From: UBA8403 sp964455155 | GTDB lineage: Bacteria > Bacteroidota > Bacteroidia > Cytophagales > Amoebophilaceae | Length of the DNA stretch: 43,039 bases | Direction: 5' to 3' | NCBI GenBank assembly: GCA_964455155.1 | Contig: CAYVYH010000005.1 | Coordinates: 1-43,039, forward strand | In this document: positions 1 through 8,634 of the stretch, piece by piece | How positions within the stretch are numbered: the stretch's first letter is position 1 | How the letters are laid out: the number at the start of each line of letters is the position of its first letter | Notes under the pieces: generated by a model | Databases searched by the model: none | Told to the model about the DNA's origin: nothing | What the model saw: the letters and a program-made list of their open reading frames with translations, nothing else | Position numbers and translations under genes: made by a program

Positions 1-162
1 GGTTCCTTGCATTTTTTGCTACCCTATTTTTCATCAAAATACCCATAGGCATATAGTATTTGAGTGCATTGCTCCTTCTTAAGGGGGCAACTAGATGCGC
101 TTTGGCGTACCTTAACTCTGTTTTTTCTATATCTTGAATATAATAATCCCCGGTAGTCTCTA

Positions 163-512
163 TCGGTAGGTGCCCAAGCACCCGTTTACTTTCCTGAAGT
201 GAGTTTGGGCAACTATACTTGTTGGTGTGCCTCATTACCATATCACATAATGTGCCCGACACAAAGTGCGTTGTGCGCCAACAAAGAAAGTGAGACAGCT
301 GCGTCCAATCTTGCAAACTCTTCGACAACTGTCATATATTGAGAAAAGTTCAAGCCTAAACCTCCATACCTCTTCGGAACGCAGCTACCCATGATACCAA
401 GCTTACCGAGTTGCTTAAAAAGGTGGACGGGCAAAGCCTGCGCTGCATCCCAATGCTTTTGATAGGGGGCAATTTGAGTACGCCCGAATTCTTGGATAGA
501 CCCTGAAGTCAT
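163..512 (-). pseudogene. acyl-CoA dehydrogenase remnant
   Basis: An 89-codon open stretch (512 to 243) matches the N-terminal helical domain of acyl-CoA dehydrogenases: FGRTQIAPYQKHWD, a LGIMGSCVPKRYGGLGL segment and an EEFARLDAAVSLSLLAHNAL segment. The usual first 15-20 residues are missing. After the stop at 243 the same frame still reads family-like sequence (YGNEAHQQV, stop, LPKLTSGK, stop, TGAWAPTD), matching the LPKLASGE-xxGAW region of intact enzymes. Similarity then fades; the FAD-binding middle and C-terminal domains are absent. This is a gene in decay, not a functional flavoenzyme. An intact FadD ligase remains at 24495-26198, so beta-oxidation may be only partly kept. Family assignment is confident; the downstream limit is approximate. 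Confidence 0.75.
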
Positions 513-605
513 TTGTAAAGGATATACATGTTACAGTATTATAATCTCATATAATGTGTAATTTATTTACAAATTTTTAACCAAATTATTTTATATATCA
601 ACTTT

Positions 606-1100
606 GTGCTTAAATCTATTATCGTTGCCAAAGCCGAGAACCATGTTATTGGCAAGGACAACCAGCTACGCTGGCACCTACCTAGAGACCTACAACATTT
701 CATGCGTACGACCATGGACCATCATGTCATCATGGGCAGGAAGACCTTTGCGTCTATCAAAACTCCCCTATCAGGTAGAAAGCTCATTATCGTAACACGT
801 AACCCCAACTATCAAGTGGCAGGGTGCACTGTTGTGCATGACATCCCCACAGCTCTGGAAGTGGCCAACCAGGCTGGCGAGACAGAAGTATTGATCGCAG
901 GTGGGGAAGAAATTTATCAGACAACCCTGGCCTTGGCAGACAAAATTTATCTAACAGAAGTAAAAGCTAAATTGGAGGGTGACGCCTTTTTCCCCACCAT
1001 TCACGCCAACGAGTGGGAAGAAGTGACACGTATACACCATCCTGCTGACGAAAGGCACCGCTATGCTTATAATTTTGTAGAACTGATACGGAGAAGGTAA
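606..1100 (+). CDS. folA: dihydrofolate reductase
   Basis: A 164-residue type I dihydrofolate reductase, which reduces dihydrofolate to tetrahydrofolate with NADPH in the cytosol. Visible signatures are VIGKDNQL near the N-terminus, the catalytic acidic residue D28 in LPRDLQHF, the NADPH-binding IMGRKTF and the VLIAGGEEIYQ segment. Length is normal. The start is GTG at 606, giving the standard MLKSIIVAKAEN N-terminus; no ATG fits the frame and no clear ribosome binding site is seen, as is common in Bacteroidota. One oddity is Arg22 where most bacterial enzymes have Pro in the LPWHLP motif. No thymidylate synthase gene lies nearby. It is divergent from the decayed dehydrogenase on its left, with a very AT-rich 93-bp spacer that probably holds its promoter. 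Confidence 0.95.
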   Translation: MLKSIIVAKAENHVIGKDNQLRWHLPRDLQHFMRTTMDHHVIMGRKTFASIKTPLSGRKLIIVTRNPNYQVAGCTVVHDIPTALEVANQAGETEVLIAGGEEIYQTTLALADKIYLTEVKAKLEGDAFFPTIHANEWEEVTRIHHPADERHRYAYNFVELIRRR

Positions 1101-1674
1101 TTACTAAGATCCCCACTACAAGCAACAAACTCTTGATAGCAGTATCCTCCATGCAAACGCCCAGTGTATGCCATACGCCGCACCGCGTTAGCGACAAGCC
1201 CCCCTTTTATAGGCCATTTTGCGATCCATCAACGTTTTAGTATTACAGTAGGTCTCCCTTCACAAAGACTTAGCTTGTTGCTGCTGACTGCCTCAGTTCA
1301 CCTCCTTGCATGGCAAAATCACTCGTGATATCATCGAATCAGCACGTGTACTGGAACATCCATATCAAAGGAAAGGGGCAAAAATATGCGGCTGGCCAGG
1401 CCTTGCAAGGTACAATCTACCCAAAACAGAGAGGAAGAAAGGATAGATATGGCGCTCTGGGAGCGCATGATATGCACTAAAGCTAGGCTGCAACGATCTC
1501 GGTTTGTATCTTGCAAAGGCGCAAAAATAAAGAGGCGAAGAAAGAGATTGTACCTTGCGCCCCCAAGTGCTTCATGTGTCTCAACTTCACCAGCACGAAG
1601 ACTCGTTGGTCCCACCTACATAGCCGTTTCCTTGTGCGCCTCGAGCAACGCCAACCATAGTCCGCACAATACCG
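1101..1674. other. intergenic region, no convincing gene
   Basis: This 574-bp stretch has no gene with family resemblance. The longest open frames (forward 1386-1757, reverse 1331-1615) have low-complexity, biased compositions and no recognisable motifs. A 56-codon forward ORF starts at ATG 1310 and ends at 1480; its product is basic and has no recognisable family. A short perfect inverted repeat (GCGCTC-TGG-GAGCGC, 1452-1466) lies in the tail of that small ORF. Confidence 0.5.
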
Positions 1675-2457
1675 ATGTACCGCACCACCCCCATTGTACA
1701 ACAGCTCCTGCTCATCAACATAGCAATCTTTTTAGTGCACAGCTCGCTGGGTCTTAACCTGGTGGATAGCCTGGGACTGAGATATATTTCATCTAACTAT
1801 TTCAGACCCTACCAATTTTTTACCCACCTTTTTGTCCATGCAAACCTGGGGCATCTTTGCGGCAATATGCTTGCCTTGCTCACTTTCGGTCCCATGCTAG
1901 AACAGACACTACACGCTAAAAAGTTTATCGTATTCTATGTGATCACTGGATTGGGCGCAGCAGCACTTTACGCAAGCATTCAATACTTTGAGATGAGCAA
2001 ATTGGAGGCATTATATTACGCCTATCTAGTCCAGCCCAGCCCGACGAGTTTTGTTGCTTACCTACAATACTTTCCCCATGACACCTACCATTCTTTCTAT
2101 CCCTTTATTACTTCTTTTTTCGAGCATTCCGATGACCTAGCCTATCTAACTAAGAGCAAGGCAATAATCGGTCAACTATACACACTGAAGGCCGATATGC
2201 CTACAGTAGGTGCTTCTGGCAGTGTATTTGGCATATTCACTGCTTTTGCCATGCTATTTCCTAACACGGAATTATTTTTATTCTTTGTTCCTTTCCCCAT
2301 CAAGGCTAGATACGTCATTGCTGTGTACGGCGTGTATGAGCTACTTGCAGGTATCAAGAACCACCCCGCTGATAATGTGGCGCACTTTGCACACCTTGGA
2401 GGCATAGTGTTCGCTTATCTCCTTATTAGGTGGTGGAACCAAAGGAATAATGATTAG
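1675..2457 (+). CDS. rhomboid family intramembrane serine protease
   Basis: A 260-residue polytopic membrane protein of the rhomboid family, which cleaves membrane-embedded substrates within the bilayer. The catalytic Ser is S181 in GASGSVFG and the His is H240 in AHFAHLGG, both in the usual helices. The HxxxN motif of the second helix is present (HLCGNMLALLTFG). Several hydrophobic segments are evident, starting with IVQQLLLINIAIFLVHSSLG. A loop of about 80 residues separates the HLCGN helix region from the GASG helix, as is common in Bacteroidota rhomboids. It starts at ATG 1675 and ends 53 bp before recO, so the two may be co-transcribed. Substrate unknown. Confidence 0.93.
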   Translation: MYRTTPIVQQLLLINIAIFLVHSSLGLNLVDSLGLRYISSNYFRPYQFFTHLFVHANLGHLCGNMLALLTFGPMLEQTLHAKKFIVFYVITGLGAAALYASIQYFEMSKLEALYYAYLVQPSPTSFVAYLQYFPHDTYHSFYPFITSFFEHSDDLAYLTKSKAIIGQLYTLKADMPTVGASGSVFGIFTAFAMLFPNTELFLFFVPFPIKARYVIAVYGVYELLAGIKNHPADNVAHFAHLGGIVFAYLLIRWWNQRNND

Positions 2458-2510
2458 CACGTCATTTGTCTTTAGTTTTACTAAGGCCTCTCATCATTCC
2501 TTGTTCTCTC

Positions 2511-3197
2511 ATGCTCCACACAACCCAAGGTGTCGTATTCCACCATATTAAATACCGAGAAACGTCCATCATTGTCAAAATATTCACTCAGGTCTTAGGG
2601 TTACAGACCTATATCATACAAGGCGTACGAGCGAAAAATCCCAGGCATAGCATTTCTCTTTTTCAGCCGCTCACACGCCTGGATATGGTAGTTTACCATA
2701 AAAAGCAAAGGAGCATGCAACGTGTGGCCGAAGTAAAAAATTATGCACCTAACGACAAAATACTAGCAAATGTCAAAAAATCGGCCATAGCGATCTTTCT
2801 ATCAGAGCTCTTGTCTAAGGTGATCCACGAAGAAGAGCGGAATGAACCTTTATTTAACTTCTTGTGGCTAGAGGTAATGCGCCTGAATGAACAAACTACC
2901 GATTATGATTTCTTTTACCTGACCTTCATGCTTCAGTTAAGCCATTATTTAGGTTTTGGTATTAGTAGTGTGCAGGACATCTATGCGCAATTACGTCGTT
3001 CAGGTCAGCACTGGAATATTGATAAAAAGGTTTTGGAGAAGCTTGATGAGTTACTAACTGGCCAAGAACATCGGAGCATCAAAGTAGATAAGTCTATAAA
3101 AAGGCATGTAACGGAACTTATCGTAAAATTCTACCAGCTGCACATAGAATCGCTCAACCATCTCAAGTCGTTAAAAATACTCCAGGAAATCGGTTAA
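2511..3197 (+). CDS. recO: DNA repair protein RecO
   Basis: RecO mediates RecA loading onto SSB-coated single-stranded DNA with RecF/RecR. The 228-residue product has the typical N-terminal OB-fold opening (TTQGVVFHHIKYRETSIIVKIFT), the LQPLTRLD-like segment (FQPLTRLDMVVYHKK) and an all-helical C-terminal domain with SAIAIFLSELLSKVIHEEE and FLWLEV. It lacks a zinc-binding Cys cluster, as do most Bacteroidota RecO proteins. The frame opens earlier, at 2466, but family alignment supports ATG 2511, which gives the normal MLHTTQGVV start. It converges on atpD with only 21 bp between the two stops and no visible terminator hairpin between them. Confidence 0.9.
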   Translation: MLHTTQGVVFHHIKYRETSIIVKIFTQVLGLQTYIIQGVRAKNPRHSISLFQPLTRLDMVVYHKKQRSMQRVAEVKNYAPNDKILANVKKSAIAIFLSELLSKVIHEEERNEPLFNFLWLEVMRLNEQTTDYDFFYLTFMLQLSHYLGFGISSVQDIYAQLRRSGQHWNIDKKVLEKLDELLTGQEHRSIKVDKSIKRHVTELIVKFYQLHIESLNHLKSLKILQEIG

Positions 3198-3218
3198 GCT
3201 TGGATAGCGAACCACCAA

Positions 3219-4724
3219 CTACTCTTCAGCTCCTAATAAGAGTTTTTCTCCCTTTTCAATAGCCTGCTCGATAGTGCCTACCAAGTTAAAAGCTGACTCA
3301 GACAAGTGATCTAGCTCACCGTCCATAATCATATTAAATCCCTTAATGGTATCCTTGACATCCACCAGCATACCTTCCAAACCAGTGAATTGCTCGGCTA
3401 CATGGAAAGGCTGAGATAAAAATCGCTGTACTTTTCTAGCTCGATATACCGTTTTGGCATCTTCTTCCGAAAGCTCATCCATGCCCAGAATGGCAATGAT
3501 ATCTTGTAGCTCTCTGTAGCGTTGGAGTATGTTTTTAACTCGCTGCGCTGTATGGTAGTGCTCCTCACCTAGAATATCTGGACTGAGAATACGCGAAGAA
3601 GAGTTCAGTGGATCTACTGCTGGATAGATCCCCAACTCTGCGATCTTTCTGGAGAGTACGGTAGTGGCATCAAGATGGGCAAAAGTGGTAGCTGGGGCAG
3701 GATCTGTCAAGTCATCTGCTGGCACATATACGGCCTGTACAGAAGTGATCGATCCATTCTTGACTGAGGTAATACGCTCTTGCATAGCCCCCATCTCTGT
3801 GGCAAGTGTAGGCTGATAACCCACAGCGGAAGGCATACGCCCCAGTAGTGTGGAGACTTCAGAGCCTGCTTGTGTAAAACGGAAAATATTGTCTATAAAG
3901 AATAGGACATCTTTCCCTGGCTCTTTGCCATCACCGTCTCTGAAATATTCTGCAGCGGTGAGCCCCGTGAGTGCTACCCTGGCCCTAGAACCTGGAGATT
4001 CGTTCATCTGACCAAAAACGAGCGTAGCTTGTGATGTTTTGAGGGCTTCTTTATCTACCTTGGACAGGTCCCAATCACCTTCTTCCATGGATTTTTTAAA
4101 TGCCTCTCCATAGTTAATTACCCCAGCTTCAATCATCTCTCGTAGCAAGTCATTACCCTCACGCGTTCGTTCCCCCACGCCTGCAAACACAGATACACCA
4201 GAGTAAGACTTAGCAATGTTATCGATGAGTTCCATGATCAGCACAGTCTTACCAACACCAGCACCTCCAAAAAGCCCTATCTTCCCTCCTTTGACATAAG
4301 GTGCCAATAAGTCAATGACCTTGATCCCGGTGTATAACACCTCAGTGGAAGTGGCCAAATCTTTAAATTGAGGGGCAGGTCTGTGTATAGGAAGCTTATA
4401 CTCCGCTACAGGCTGCTCAATACCATCTATAGCCTCCCCCACGACGTTAAACAGTCTTCCTCTGATAGATTGCCCCACTGGCATCTTGATCCCCCCCCCT
4501 GTATCAATGACTTCCATACCCCGCGCTAGGCCCTCGCTACTATCCATCGCTATGGTCCTCACACAATGCTCTCCCAGATGGAGCTGACATTCTAACACAA
4601 CCTTATGACCATCTTCCTTAATAACTTCTAGTGCATTCAGGAGACCAGGTAGTGTGGTATCTTCATCAAACCTAACATCTACCACGGGGCCCAACACTTG
4701 GATGATTTCTCCTATGCTCTTCAT
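3219..4724 (-). CDS. atpD: F-type ATP synthase subunit beta
   Basis: The catalytic beta subunit of the F1 sector, 501 residues. Walker A is GGAGVGKT at 153-160, followed by the GVGERTREGNDL segment, ALTGLTAAEYFRD, the Walker B region DVLFFIDNIFRFTQAGSEVS and the C-terminal DELSEED motif. An insertion of about 30 residues (around GEAFKKSMEEGDWDLSKVDK) is typical of Bacteroidota AtpD and explains the length above 470. In many Bacteroidota atpC follows atpD directly; here the next gene is the convergent recO, so atpC and the other subunits must lie elsewhere or be absent. The upstream region carries a duplicated element with a promoter-like box 43-50 nt before the ATG. Confidence 0.98.
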   Translation of the reverse strand: MKSIGEIIQVLGPVVDVRFDEDTTLPGLLNALEVIKEDGHKVVLECQLHLGEHCVRTIAMDSSEGLARGMEVIDTGGGIKMPVGQSIRGRLFNVVGEAIDGIEQPVAEYKLPIHRPAPQFKDLATSTEVLYTGIKVIDLLAPYVKGGKIGLFGGAGVGKTVLIMELIDNIAKSYSGVSVFAGVGERTREGNDLLREMIEAGVINYGEAFKKSMEEGDWDLSKVDKEALKTSQATLVFGQMNESPGSRARVALTGLTAAEYFRDGDGKEPGKDVLFFIDNIFRFTQAGSEVSTLLGRMPSAVGYQPTLATEMGAMQERITSVKNGSITSVQAVYVPADDLTDPAPATTFAHLDATTVLSRKIAELGIYPAVDPLNSSSRILSPDILGEEHYHTAQRVKNILQRYRELQDIIAILGMDELSEEDAKTVYRARKVQRFLSQPFHVAEQFTGLEGMLVDVKDTIKGFNMIMDGELDHLSESAFNLVGTIEQAIEKGEKLLLGAEE

Positions 4725-4764
4725 GGCTTTACTCAGAGAGGGTTACAGGTGGCATACGCCGACG

Positions 4765-4862
4765 CACAAAATTAACATATAAATCATCTTCTCGACGTAA
4801 ATGATTCAAGAAGTAGGTAGGGCAAGTGCCACGGGCACGCTGAGTAGGGTCTACAAAGACCT
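4765..4862. repeat. direct repeat copy A upstream of atpD
   Basis: Imperfect direct repeat of the segment at 4922-5021, about 65-70% identical by eye, with shared blocks such as ATAAATCA, ATTCAAGA and TAGGGCAA. Each copy carries an inverted repeat (here CTTCTCGA at 4788-4795 with TCAAGAAG at 4806-4813) and, on the reverse strand, a TAnnTTTG box. The dyad persists although its bases differ between copies, which suggests it is kept by selection as a DNA operator or RNA hairpin. Confidence 0.7.
4767..4774 (-). promoter_or_regulatory. candidate Bacteroidota -7 box for atpD
   Basis: On the reverse strand this reads TAATTTTG, a full match to the TAnnTTTG -7 consensus of Bacteroidota promoters, 43-50 nt before the atpD ATG. 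The paralogous position in repeat copy B (4925-4932) reads TAGTTTTG and also matches. No clear -33 TTG was found at the expected distance, so the assignment is tentative. Confidence 0.45.
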
Positions 4863-4921
4863 TGCTTAATTCGTTGCTTCTTTCTTACGAGTTAAGACAG
4901 TCTACGCTCGTCACACACTAG

Positions 4922-5021
4922 TCACAAAACTAGTACATAAATCAGTTTCTTGAAATAATAAATAATTCAAGAGATGGTTAGGGCAATTGCTATGGACACC
5001 CTAAGCAGATCCATAGAGAGT
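4922..5021. repeat. direct repeat copy B upstream of atpD
   Basis: Second copy of the element described at 4765-4862. It contains a perfect 7-bp dyad (TCTTGAA at 4948-4954, TTCAAGA at 4966-4972) with an 11-nt AT-rich spacer, and a reverse-strand TAGTTTTG box at 4925-4932. It lies between atpD and the small membrane ORF downstream of sppA. It could be a second atpD promoter, a regulator binding site or part of a structured leader RNA. Confidence 0.65.
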
Positions 5022-5050
5022 CCCCCTCTGCAAAGCTTTGGATCTCCGCG

Positions 5051-5227
5051 TCATCTTGATCTTAGTTCGTCGTATTGCTGCATAGCACGCCAATACAATG
5101 AACTTGCTACTAAGCAAATACCGTATAGCCTGATGCTTGCCCCAAGCATATACATGCCCTGCGGATATTGAGAACAGGCACCAACATGCCGTGATGAAGG
5201 GGTGTACGGAAGGATAAATAAAAACAC
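5051..5227 (-). CDS. possible small membrane protein downstream of sppA
   Basis: A 58-codon reverse ORF starting at GTG 5227, 18 bp after the sppA stop and in the same direction. The product has a short hydrophobic start (FLFILPYT), a polar middle, a probable membrane helix (YMLGASIRLYGICLVASSLYW) and a charged tail (RAMQQYDELRSR). The tight spacing behind sppA and a helix flanked by positive charge favour a real gene. I do not recognise a family, the start is not ATG (an internal ATG at 5155 would leave 34 residues), and no ribosome binding site is seen. It could be chance. Confidence 0.35.
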   Translation of the reverse strand: MFLFILPYTPSSRHVGACSQYPQGMYMLGASIRLYGICLVASSLYWRAMQQYDELRSR

Positions 5228-5245
5228 TCCGGGCTACCTTGCTTG

Positions 5246-7003
5246 TTACTCGACCTCAACTAGATAGGGTAAGCGGGCCTGGATGCCTGTCATGTTGATG
5301 AGTGTTTGCACATGCTGAAAAGCCGGACAACTTCTCTGCAACATACGTAGCGCTGTCTCATCTCTTGCGTGTGTTTTCCATCCACTGCGCACTTGTGCGG
5401 ACAAAGCGGGTGGCTTGGGCCAGTAGGAGACCGTGTATGATTCTTCAATACCTGCAAGCCTAGCAGCAACCTGAATGGCCTCTTCAAGACCTCCTAGCTC
5501 ATCTACAAGGCCTTTTTCTTTCGCCAATTGACCCGTCCACACCCTACCTGCCGCCACGTGCTCTAGCACTTCTTTGTCTATGCCTCTCCCCACAGAGACC
5601 CTTTCCAAAAAAGTATGGTATCCGTCATTGATAATTTTCTGAATTACCCCCCTTTCATAGGTACTGAATGGTCTTCCCGGATTTTCAAATAGGTCAGCGG
5701 AATTACCTGTCTTTACCACATCTGTCGTAATGCCCATCTTATTACTAAGTAGTGCGTGAACATCAAAAAAAAGGCCGAAGATACCTATAGAACCCGTAAT
5801 AGTAGTGGGGTGCGCCAAAATACGATTACACGCAGCTGCCAAATAATATCCTCCTGAGGCAGCAACATCTGACATAGAAGCAACTACCGGCTTTTGTACC
5901 TTAGTCAAAGTAAGTTCCCTCCACAAAACATCAGCAGCAAGCGCACTACCTCCAGGAGAGTTGATTCTCAGGACTACGGCCTTGATAGACTCATCTTTTC
6001 TTATGGCGTCTAGGTTTGCTGCGAAGCTTTTAGAGCTTACAACGCCGGTACCAGGGGAACCCATACCATCAACTATAGTCCCTTCAGCTACAAGTACTGC
6101 TATGTTATGCTTAGAAGGTGGCACATCTTTTCCGAGTGAGGCATACTTGCAGAAGGATACATAATTGACAGAAGCCTCTTCAGGTAAGCCAAGTTTCGTC
6201 TTTATCAATGCTTCTGCAGCATCAGCGTGTCCCACCCGACTTACCAAGCTGGCCTGATGGGCATCACGAGGGATCACTACCAACAGTGCGCTTGCCATGG
6301 CCTGCAGCGTAGCCTTCTTCAGGCCTCTAGCGGTGGCTATGGTATCTAAAAAATGATCATAGATAGCATGAAGTAGCTCACTGCTCTGTTGCTTGTTTGC
6401 CTGGCTCATTTCTTGCCGTGTGAAAGGCTCCACTGCACTTTTGTACTTGCCGACACGAAATATCTCGGGCGCTACATCTAGCTTGCTTAGCAGCGTCTTA
6501 TAGAAGAATACAGTTTGACTCAATCCTTTGAAATCGAAGATGCCTCCTGGATGTAAGACAACTTCATCTGCCAAGGAAGCCAGGTAATAAGTCTTTTGTG
6601 TGTAGTGCTCCCCGTAGGCAACAATAAATTTCCCGGTTTTTTGGAAGGATAAAAGCGCATTCCTAATGGTCTCTAAACTGGCCCAACCTGCTTTGAGCGC
6701 ATCAACCTCTAAATAAATTCCTCGGATATTCCTGTCTTCTTGCGCACGCTTGATAGCCTCTCTTAGTACAAGGAGGTCGATGACCTGCTCTCTCTCGCTC
6801 CCTGTAAGAAGCTGTATAAGCGTATTAGGAGCATGCTCTACGACCTTCCCATGCAGCACTATGCGTAAAACGGCTTTATCAGTAATCCTAGGCTTGCTAG
6901 GCTGTAAAAGTAGGAGGAACATCCCCAAACAGAGCGCTATACTAGTAAAAATACCTATTACTACAATAATTACTTGTTTGACAATACGCTTAATGCTTTG
7001 CAT
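5246..7003 (-). CDS. sppA: signal peptide peptidase SppA, long (67K) type
   Basis: A membrane-anchored serine protease of 585 residues that degrades cleaved signal peptides and other membrane fragments. Residues 8-35 form the N-terminal membrane anchor. Two tandem S49 domains follow. The first holds the general base K188 in GKYKSAVEPF (equivalent to Lys209 of the E. coli enzyme), and the second holds the nucleophile S383 in DVAASGGYYLAAA, followed by ITGSIGIFG. Length and domain order match the duplicated SppA form. The C-terminal segment after about residue 510 is less conserved. A possible 58-codon ORF follows 18 bp downstream. The gene starts at ATG 7003; about 380 bp separate it from the initiator tRNA gene upstream on the same strand. 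Confidence 0.95.
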   Translation of the reverse strand: MQSIKRIVKQVIIVVIGIFTSIALCLGMFLLLLQPSKPRITDKAVLRIVLHGKVVEHAPNTLIQLLTGSEREQVIDLLVLREAIKRAQEDRNIRGIYLEVDALKAGWASLETIRNALLSFQKTGKFIVAYGEHYTQKTYYLASLADEVVLHPGGIFDFKGLSQTVFFYKTLLSKLDVAPEIFRVGKYKSAVEPFTRQEMSQANKQQSSELLHAIYDHFLDTIATARGLKKATLQAMASALLVVIPRDAHQASLVSRVGHADAAEALIKTKLGLPEEASVNYVSFCKYASLGKDVPPSKHNIAVLVAEGTIVDGMGSPGTGVVSSKSFAANLDAIRKDESIKAVVLRINSPGGSALAADVLWRELTLTKVQKPVVASMSDVAASGGYYLAAACNRILAHPTTITGSIGIFGLFFDVHALLSNKMGITTDVVKTGNSADLFENPGRPFSTYERGVIQKIINDGYHTFLERVSVGRGIDKEVLEHVAAGRVWTGQLAKEKGLVDELGGLEEAIQVAARLAGIEESYTVSYWPKPPALSAQVRSGWKTHARDETALRMLQRSCPAFQHVQTLINMTGIQARLPYLVEVE

Positions 7004-7385
7004 AATCTTTCAGATTGAAGTACGCACACGGGCCCCTGCTCCAAGCCGAGAACATTTTAGGTACATTTTAGGTACTAAGAGAAGGTAGAGCTAGTTAATA
7101 AAAAATGCCAATGCACCCAAGCTTAGTGATTGGCTGACTGCACAACACACGCAGTGTACACGTACTTGATTTCAACAGTAGGTGACCTTCAGCAAACCCC
7201 ACCTGCACACCCCCTTCGCTGTCGTCATATGGTACGATATGGTAGACAGCCGAGAAGATTTGCTGCAAGTGCGCCTGCTAAGCAACAACCGCTTGATCTA
7301 GGTCTAGGGAAGAATCTCCATGCCTAATCTCCTGTAAGCGTGGAACGGAGTATTAAAATCGCGGAAAAAAGGAGATATTGAGTAG
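7004..7385. other. spacer between tRNA-fMet and sppA, nothing recognised
   Basis: The 382 bp hold no ORF with family resemblance (the longest forward frame, 7130-7327, looks random) and no tRNA or obvious terminator. The sppA promoter is presumably here on the reverse strand, but no convincing -33/-7 pair was found. Confidence 0.4.
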
Positions 7386-7457
<72 letters not shown>

Positions 7458-7638
7458 ATATCAACAGATCTTAAGGCTTACCCCGTCACTGGTACGGTTT
7501 ATTTTAGAACCTATAACAAAGTGCCCAAGAAATCCGGAGAGGAAGATTACCTTGCCGGCAATCTAACTTCACCCGCTTCGCTAAGGTACGCTTTTTTTAG
7601 TGTAAATTGCTACGAAGTTATTAATTTCTAACTACTAC

Positions 7639-8523
7639 ATGTCCTCCGTACCCCATAAGGCTGGTTTTGTCAGCATCATTGGCAAGCCCAATGTGGGTAA
7701 GTCTACTCTGATGAACGCGCTACTAGGCGAAAAACTATCCATCACCACAGCTAAAGAACAAACTACACGCCACCGCATCGCAGGCATTTTTAGCGGGGAA
7801 AATTTTCAGATCATTTATACGGATACACCTGGTATCATTACCCCCAACTATGCACTACAACAATCCATGATGCGCGCAGTGCGCCATGCATTGGCAGATA
7901 CAGATGTGTCGCTCTGGGTGGTAGACGCCCGCGATCAAGACTTTCCTACTGATTTTAGCGCAAAGCTACTACAACGAAACACGCCTGTCATCTTACTCCT
8001 CAACAAGGTAGATTTGATAAGCAACGAAGTATTAGAAAAAGTGCTCCGGTATTGGTCTGTCCATACATCGGTCAATACCATCATTCCTATCTCTGCCTTG
8101 CAGTCCCACAATACTGCACTGGTTCTTACGCATATTTTGGACTGCTTGCCTGAACACCCTCCTTACTATCCCAAAGACATGCTTAGCGACAAACCTGAAC
8201 GTTTCTTTGCTGCAGAAATCATCCGTGAAAAGATACTGTGTCACTACCATCAGGAGATTCCTTACAGTGTTGAAATAGTAATTGACACATTTAAGGAAGA
8301 AGAAAAGCTCGTCAAGATCAATGCCACCATTAACACGGAAAGGCAAAGCCAAAAAAGTATCCTCATTGGCAAAAAGGGAGAGGCGCTGAAGAAAGTGGGC
8401 ATAGCAGCGCGCCACGATTTGGAAAAGTTCTTAGGGAAAAAGGTCTTTTTGGAACAACACGTAAAAGTAGTGCCCGGCTGGCGCACAAAATCGCAGTGTC
8501 TCCAACGGTTCGGATATACTTAA
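7639..8523 (+). CDS. era: GTPase Era
   Basis: A 294-residue GTPase that binds the 3' end of 16S rRNA and assists assembly of the small ribosomal subunit. G1 is GKPNVGKS at residues 15-22, the switch region is KEQTTRHRI, G3 is DTPG and G4 is NKVD; a C-terminal KH domain contains the ILIGKKGEALKKVG segment. Length is normal for the family. It starts at ATG 7639 and is followed, 111 bp later, by der on the same strand. The two form a ribosome-assembly GTPase pair that is commonly adjacent in Bacteroidota. Confidence 0.96.
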   Translation: MSSVPHKAGFVSIIGKPNVGKSTLMNALLGEKLSITTAKEQTTRHRIAGIFSGENFQIIYTDTPGIITPNYALQQSMMRAVRHALADTDVSLWVVDARDQDFPTDFSAKLLQRNTPVILLLNKVDLISNEVLEKVLRYWSVHTSVNTIIPISALQSHNTALVLTHILDCLPEHPPYYPKDMLSDKPERFFAAEIIREKILCHYHQEIPYSVEIVIDTFKEEEKLVKINATINTERQSQKSILIGKKGEALKKVGIAARHDLEKFLGKKVFLEQHVKVVPGWRTKSQCLQRFGYT

Positions 8524-8634
8524 ACCATGCATGGTAATCAAGTAATCAACCAGGATGTACTCCATAGGGTACAACGGGGAGCAACGCTGCTATGCCACTA
8601 TCAGTCATTTTTTAGCATCTAATCTCAAGTCCTG

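Noticed and set aside
1..235. Reverse open frame running off the left edge, starting at ATG 235
   Set aside because: It overlaps the decayed acyl-CoA dehydrogenase in another frame and shows no family motif; too short to judge without the sequence to the left.
1310..1480. Forward 56-codon ORF
   Set aside because: Basic, no recognisable motif, no ribosome binding site, isolated in a non-coding gap; noted only in the gap entry.
1386..1757. Forward 123-codon ORF
   Set aside because: Low-complexity, Ser/Pro/His-rich ending; overlaps the start of the rhomboid gene; no family resemblance.
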